Origin: Methanolinea sp.
GTDB taxonomy: Archaea > Halobacteriota > Methanomicrobia > Methanomicrobiales > Methanospirillaceae
DNA length: 40,599 nt
Reading direction: 5' to 3'
Assembly: GCA_030019395.1 (NCBI GenBank)
Contig: JASEES010000046.1
Span: 1 to 40,599, forward strand
Part shown: positions 34,997-40,599 of the stretch, one piece after another
How the letters are laid out: each line of letters begins with the position of its first letter
How positions within the stretch are numbered: the stretch's first letter is position 1
The notes under the pieces: generated by a model
Databases searched by the model: none
What the model saw: the letters and a program-made list of their open reading frames with translations, nothing else
Told to the model about the DNA's origin: nothing
Translations under genes and position numbers: made by a program

Positions 34997-35023
34997 GGTA
35001 GAATAATTAGGTTCTCCCACCCA

Positions 35024-36304
35024 ATGTCTGTTATGCCCAGCCTCATCCATGAATGCCTCTCCGGTCTGTCCGAACTGGTGGAGGATGTGGCAAGGAAGGA
35101 GGGGATCAGCCCGCGGATAGCCGCCCGGTCCGTTGCAAGGGGAAGGCTGGTAATCCCTGCAAACCCCAACAGGCACCACCGCACCTGCGGTATCGGCGAA
35201 GGCTGCCGTGTCAAGGTCAACGTCAACGTGGGGACGTCGGGGCCCCTCTGTGACCTTGCGCTCGAGGAGGCAAAGGCACGTGCCGCCCTCGAGAACGGTG
35301 CGGACACCTTAATGGACCTTTCCACGGGCGGGGACCTCCGGGCAATCCGCCGGATGCTCCTCTCCCTCGATGTCCCGGTTGGCACGGTCCCTGTCTACGA
35401 GGCTGTTCGCCGCGCGGGGAGTGCGGCCGATGTCGATGCCGACCTCCTCTTCTCCGTGATCAGGGAACACTGCCGGGACGGTGTCGATTTCCTCACTCTC
35501 CACTGCGGGGTCAACCGGGACGTCCTTTCCGCGCTCCGCACCGATCCCCGCATCATGCCCGTTGTATCGAGGGGCGGGGCATTCCACGTGGCCATGATGG
35601 TCCAGCGGGACGAGGAAAACCCGCTCTACGAAGAATTTGACTACCTCCTCGAGATCCTCTCGGAGTACGGAGTCGTGGCAAGCCTCGGGGACGGTATGCG
35701 CCCCGGATGCCTCCAGGACGCCGAGAGGCATGCAAAGACAGTCGAGTACCTGACCCTCGGGAGGCTGGCCGGCCGGGCCCTCGAGGCAGGTGTCCAGAGG
35801 ATGATCGAGGGACCGGGTCACGTGCCCCTCCCGCAGGTCCCCTGCAATGTTCAGACGATCAAGGAGCTCTCCAACGGTGCACCTCTCTACCTGCTCGGGC
35901 CCATTGTCACGGACCTTGCCCCGGGATACGACCACGTCGTTTCTGCCATCGGGGGAGCAGTCGCCGCGATGCAGGGGGCAGACTTCCTCTGCATGGTCTC
36001 CCCCAGCGAGCACCTCGCCCTGCCGAACGTTGATGACATCGTGGAGGGGACGAGAGTTGCCCGTATCGCGGCCCATATCGGGGATATTTCCCGGCACAGG
36101 GAAGGGTACAGGGCTGCACGGGAGCTTCAGATGGCAGAGGCACGCCAGAAACTTGACTGGAACGCCATGTTCTCCCTTGCCCTTTTTGGCGACCATGCCC
36201 GCAGGATCCACGAGCGTGATGGCGAGTCTGAAACGTGCTCGATGTGCGGGGATCTCTGCGCCGTCAAACTTGTCCGGGAGATATTCAGGAGGAAGGGGGA
36301 GTAA
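35024..36304 (+). CDS. thiC: Phosphomethylpyrimidine synthase ThiC
   Basis: 426 residues, the archaeal length (bacterial enzymes have an added N-terminal region). ThiC rearranges aminoimidazole ribotide to the thiamin pyrimidine by radical SAM chemistry. NVNVGTSG, DLSTGGDL, PVYEAV, CGVNRD, SRGGAF, EGPGHVP and LGPIVTDLAPGYDH are family motifs. The C-terminal cluster motif is CSMCGDLC (C405, C408, C412), with 3 residues in the last gap where bacterial and plant ThiC have 4. An ATG at 35033 is also possible. The divergent MBL gene starts 27 bases away. No TPP riboswitch fits in that space. Confidence 0.95.
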   Translation: MSVMPSLIHECLSGLSELVEDVARKEGISPRIAARSVARGRLVIPANPNRHHRTCGIGEGCRVKVNVNVGTSGPLCDLALEEAKARAALENGADTLMDLSTGGDLRAIRRMLLSLDVPVGTVPVYEAVRRAGSAADVDADLLFSVIREHCRDGVDFLTLHCGVNRDVLSALRTDPRIMPVVSRGGAFHVAMMVQRDEENPLYEEFDYLLEILSEYGVVASLGDGMRPGCLQDAERHAKTVEYLTLGRLAGRALEAGVQRMIEGPGHVPLPQVPCNVQTIKELSNGAPLYLLGPIVTDLAPGYDHVVSAIGGAVAAMQGADFLCMVSPSEHLALPNVDDIVEGTRVARIAAHIGDISRHREGYRAARELQMAEARQKLDWNAMFSLALFGDHARRIHERDGESETCSMCGDLCAVKLVREIFRRKGE

Positions 36305-36497
36305 GTCGCAAAGCACTTCCCCTCCTCTTTCCTACCACAAGATGGAGCAATTCATTCTCCGGCATCCGGTTTACTCACGGTAAAAAATGCACTTTTTGAG
36401 CTGAAGTCCGGGCAATTCGAATCCGGAAGGGGAAATGAGGAAGGATATCCGGATCTGTTAATCGTGAAAGACCACGCGGGCACCAACCCTTGCGGGA

Positions 36498-36893
36498 TCA
36501 TTCCTTCAGGAGAGAGAGGATGCGGATAGCGAGGAAGGCTGCATTCTCGCCGTTATCCACGCCGACGCATGCAACCGGGACGCCCCTGGGCATCTGCACA
36601 ATGGAGAGGAGGGCATCGAGACCGCCCATCAGTTTCCCGCTCACCGGAACCCCTATAACAGGGCGTGTTGTCCGGGAGGCCACGACTCCCGGGAGCGCTG
36701 CCGAGAGTCCGGCAACTGCGATGAAAACCTTGCATTGACATTCGCGGATGTATGTATCGAGGACGTCCGGTTCCCTGTGTGCCGAGATGACCCGTGCCTC
36801 CCATGAAACAGAATGTTCGTTCAGGACTTCCGCGACCTTCTGGACGACGGATGCATCCGAGGCTGATCCGCTGAGAATCGACACGTCAACCAT
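36498..36893 (-). CDS. purE: PurE, AIR carboxylase / N5-CAIR mutase family
   Basis: 131 residues from the ATG at 36893. PurE acts in purine synthesis at carboxyaminoimidazole ribotide formation. ILSGSASD (6-13), ISAHREP (36-42) and [13 protein letters not shown] are the substrate-binding blocks. The absence of the GGAAHLPG histidine seen in bacterial class I enzymes hints at a class II-like direct AIR carboxylase; this is tentative. CATATAAG 18-25 bases upstream puts transcription close to this ATG, suggesting a leaderless message; in-frame GTG (36911) and ATG (36905) are less likely. Confidence 0.92.
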   Translation of the reverse strand: MVDVSILSGSASDASVVQKVAEVLNEHSVSWEARVISAHREPDVLDTYIRECQCKVFIAVAGLSAALPGVVASRTTRPVIGVPVSGKLMGGLDALLSIVQMPRGVPVACVGVDNGENAAFLAIRILSLLKE

Positions 36894-36910
36894 GGCATTC
36901 GCCATCCACA

Positions 36911-36918
36911 CTTATATG
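36911..36918. promoter_or_regulatory. Shared TATA element of divergent purE and aminotransferase genes
   Basis: CTTATATG on the plus strand is CATATAAG on the minus strand. Counting about 26 bases each way places starts near 36941 (plus) and near 36890 (minus), matching the gene at 36952 and purE at 36893. AATACTATG at 36932-36940 is a second, plus-only candidate. Confidence 0.5.
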
Positions 36919-36951
36919 CCGCGGTTGTAAAAATACTATGGGCTGGTTTTT

Positions 36952-38540
<1,589 letters not shown>

Positions 38541-38601
38541 CCTGCCCCGCACGGGATATGGTTATCAGTCTGCAGAGTCGAGATAGTTAGAGGAGGAAAG
38601 A

Positions 38602-39009
38602 ATGGGAATCCGCCTGGGTTTTGTGGTCTCGGAGTTCAACCGGGATATCACCTACATGATGGAAGTGGAGGCACGGGAACACGCAGCTTTTCTGGGAGCG
38701 GAAGTGACAGAGTGCCGGTACGTTCCCGGGGCGTATGACATGCCCCTTGCGGTCAAGAGGATGCTCAAGGAGGGGAAGGTGGATGCCGTGGTCACCATCG
38801 GGTGCGTGATCGAGGGTGCAACGCAACACGACGAGATCGTCGTCCAGCACGCGGCACGAAAGATCATCGACCTCTCGCTCGAGTTCGACAAGCCCGTGAC
38901 TCTCGGGATATCCGGTCCCGGAATGACGCGGCTCGAGGCGACTGAGCGCATCGATTATGCCAGGAGAGCGGTCGAATCAGCAGTCAAGATGGTCCAGAGA
39001 TTGAAATGA
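38602..39009 (+). CDS. ribH: 6,7-dimethyl-8-ribityllumazine synthase
   Basis: 135 residues. RibH joins 5-amino-6-ribitylaminouracil (also the CofH substrate) to dihydroxybutanone phosphate. FVVSEFNRDIT, VPGAYDMPLAVKRM and GCVIEGATQHDEIV (67-80, H76 the proton-transfer histidine) are typical. GAGGAGG stands 6 bases before the ATG. The end overlaps the next aminotransferase by 4 bases. Confidence 0.96.
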   Translation: MGIRLGFVVSEFNRDITYMMEVEAREHAAFLGAEVTECRYVPGAYDMPLAVKRMLKEGKVDAVVTIGCVIEGATQHDEIVVQHAARKIIDLSLEFDKPVTLGISGPGMTRLEATERIDYARRAVESAVKMVQRLK

Positions 39010-40139
39010 GGGAGCTCTCCCGCAAGCTTGCAGGCATTCCCGCCTCAGCCACGCTCGAGATCTCGAACCTCGCCCGGCAGATGGAGAAGAAGGGTATCCC
39101 GGTCATCTCGCTCTCCATCGGTGAACCCGATTTTGATACCCCGCGCCATATCAAGGACGCGTGCATCAGGGCACTCCTTGCAGGAGAGACCCACTATGCG
39201 CCGAGCAACGGCATCCCGGAGCTCCTGGAGGCGATTTCGTCCAAGATCTCGGGGGAGAACGGATTTCCCTGCACGCCGGAAGAGGTCATCGTGACCTGCG
39301 GTGCAAAGGATGCGATTTACGACGCGATGGAGGCCGTGCTGAACCCCGGCGAGGAAGTCATCATCCTCGACCCGGCCTGGGTCTCGTACGAGCCGTGCGT
39401 CATGATGGCGGGGGGAAAACCGGTCCACCATCCTCCCGATGAAAAGACGTTCCAGATCGATGACAGCGTCCTCGAGAGGATTTCTCCCCGGACAAAGATG
39501 ATCGTGGTCAACTCGCCGTCAAACCCATCGGGTGCGGTCCTCGACAAAAGGTCGCTCTCCCTCGTCGCAGACATGTGCACAGATTTTGACCTCATCGCCC
39601 TCTCGGACGAGATCTACGAGAAACTCACCTATGGGAAGAAGCACCTGTCGCTTGCGTCAATCGGTGATATGGCCGGGCGGACGATCACGGTCAATGGTTT
39701 TTCCAAGGCATATGCAATGACGGGGTGGAGGCTCGGGTACGCTGTTGCACCCCTTCCCATCATCCGGAACATGGCAAAGGTCCAGCAGCACTCCGTCAGC
39801 CACCCGACGACTTTTGCCATGTATGGCGGTGTTGCTGCCCTCACGTCCGATCAGTCGTGTGTCGAGGAGATGAGGGCCGAATTCCAGAGGAGGAGGGATT
39901 ACATCGTCAGGGAACTCCAGATGGCGGGATACAGGGTCGCACCGGCAGACGGGGCGTTCTACGCGTTCGTCCGGGTTGAAGGAGACGACGTGGAGGTTGC
40001 CCGCCGGTGGCTCGAGGAGCTGCACGTGGCAGTAACACCCGGATCCGCCTTCCATACGCCGGGATGGGAGCGGCTCTCGTATGCCACATCGATGGAGAAC
40101 CTCGAAGAAGCAATCCGCCGGATTTGCCGGGCGTCCTGA
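39006..40139 (+). CDS. Class I PLP aminotransferase (aspartate type)
   Basis: 377 residues. SIGEPDFDTP (37-46), NSPSNPSGAV (169-178), SDEIYEKLTY (200-209) and [13 protein letters not shown] (230-242, K234) mark fold type I. It is a paralogue of the gene at 17544. It overlaps ribH with ATGA. The true amino acid substrate (aspartate, aromatic or other) is not readable. Placement in a riboflavin operon may be only co-transcription. Confidence 0.92.
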   Translation: MRELSRKLAGIPASATLEISNLARQMEKKGIPVISLSIGEPDFDTPRHIKDACIRALLAGETHYAPSNGIPELLEAISSKISGENGFPCTPEEVIVTCGAKDAIYDAMEAVLNPGEEVIILDPAWVSYEPCVMMAGGKPVHHPPDEKTFQIDDSVLERISPRTKMIVVNSPSNPSGAVLDKRSLSLVADMCTDFDLIALSDEIYEKLTYGKKHLSLASIGDMAGRTITVNGFSKAYAMTGWRLGYAVAPLPIIRNMAKVQQHSVSHPTTFAMYGGVAALTSDQSCVEEMRAEFQRRRDYIVRELQMAGYRVAPADGAFYAFVRVEGDDVEVARRWLEELHVAVTPGSAFHTPGWERLSYATSMENLEEAIRRICRAS

Positions 40140-40300
40140 TCACGCTCAATAAAATTCCGAATGTTCCGTTCACCAACCCGCCTCTTTTTCCACCACGGCT
40201 GCCCACCCGTATCAGGTCCCCAAAACCGCGAATGAAATCCCGTGATTTTGGGAAGGAACGATACGGTGCTTTTATCGAGGGGTCGTGCGCAGGTACCCGC

Positions 40301-40599
40301 ATGTTTGTTTGGCATGTTGCCGGATGCACGCGTGAGCGTGCAGGGGATGGATCACTTCTCTGCGAACTGGTTCATCCCCACCGGGAAAGGAATACGATTC
40401 CTTTCCGGGCAAGCGTTGCCCATGCCATCGTCCCACCGGGGGAATCAACCCTCCCGCACAGGCTCCGGCAGTCAACAGAGGTCTACTGCATCATCACCGG
40501 TCACGGCAGGATGCATATCGATGGCGAGACCGGCGAGGTGGGGGAGGGCGACGCAGTCCTGATACCCCCGGGGGCAGTCCAGTGGCTTGAGAACACGGG
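40301..40599 (+). CDS. Cupin-domain protein, C-terminus beyond window
   Basis: The ATG at 40301 opens a frame that runs to the right edge (99 codons). AHAIVPPGESTLPHRL, TEVYCIITGHGRMHIDGE and GDAVLIPPGAVQWLEN are the two cupin motifs of small metal-binding beta-barrel proteins of the sugar-isomerase or mannose-6-phosphate isomerase-like type. A TATA-like TTTTATC at 40270-40276 gives a very short or no leader. Function unknown. Confidence 0.85.
   Translation, partial: MFVWHVAGCTRERAGDGSLLCELVHPHRERNTIPFRASVAHAIVPPGESTLPHRLRQSTEVYCIITGHGRMHIDGETGEVGEGDAVLIPPGAVQWLENT

Overview
The window is archaeal and almost certainly from a methanogen, most likely of the order Methanomicrobiales. The archaeal evidence is Orc1/Cdc6, Hel308, DNA polymerase D small subunit, Tsr3, RIO1 with a Dim2/Pno1-like KH protein, the KEOPS subunit Cgi121, type II GAPDH, archaeal TyrRS, archaeal riboflavin synthase and a Sec11-type signal peptidase. 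The methanogen evidence is two CofH (coenzyme F420) paralogues, an iron-sulfur flavoprotein, ferredoxin-bearing MinD-like ATPases and an HTH multi-PAS regulator. The order-level placement is inference. Most of the window is GC-rich with compact, often overlapping genes. The first 1.5 kb is visibly AT-rich and holds a truncated membrane glycosyltransferase.

Layout. 1-2.4 kb (minus): GT39-like glycosyltransferase, a 36-codon frame, and a fusion of a TudS-like desulfidase domain to a nucleoside deoxyribosyltransferase. 2.5-7.4 kb: Tsr3, a five-PAS regulator divergent from a lone receiver protein, a 2TM protein and an AlkA-type glycosylase. 7.5-11 kb (plus): GAPDH, TyrRS, RIO1, KH protein. 11.2-13.9 kb: Hel308 and Cgi121. 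14.1-14.6 kb: MoaB. 14.6-15.75 kb: a non-coding region with inverted origin-recognition boxes (ORBs), directly upstream of orc1/cdc6, which I read as a chromosomal replication origin. 15.75-18.7 kb: Cdc6, an Lrp regulator and an aminotransferase. 19-22.7 kb: PurA, a Trm112-like protein, CbiB, PdxS and PdxT. 22.7-26.3 kb (minus): membrane pyrophosphatase and Pol D small subunit. 26.4-33.3 kb: signal peptidase, CofH, radical SAM protein, NifX-like protein, two MinD/ferredoxin ATPases, DUF1805 protein, second CofH. 33.4-36.9 kb: iron-sulfur flavoprotein, DUF123, MBL-fold hydrolase, ThiC, PurE. 37-40.6 kb: class V aminotransferase, RibC, RibH, class I aminotransferase and a truncated cupin.

How the genes connect. 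Replication proteins (Cdc6, Hel308, Pol D small subunit) lie around the origin. A sixth ORB-like site lies over the ribosome-binding region of hel308, and Hel308 ends in a PCNA-binding-like peptide, so Hel308 may be tied to replication at both DNA and protein level. Cofactor genes dominate the rest: F420 and riboflavin share the precursor 5-amino-6-ribitylaminouracil (CofH, RibC, RibH), PdxST supplies PLP for three aminotransferases, ThiC makes the thiamin pyrimidine, CbiB acts in cobamide synthesis, and the MinD/NifX/radical SAM block is probably metal- or Fe-S-related. No tRNA, rRNA, CRISPR array or insertion sequence was recognised.
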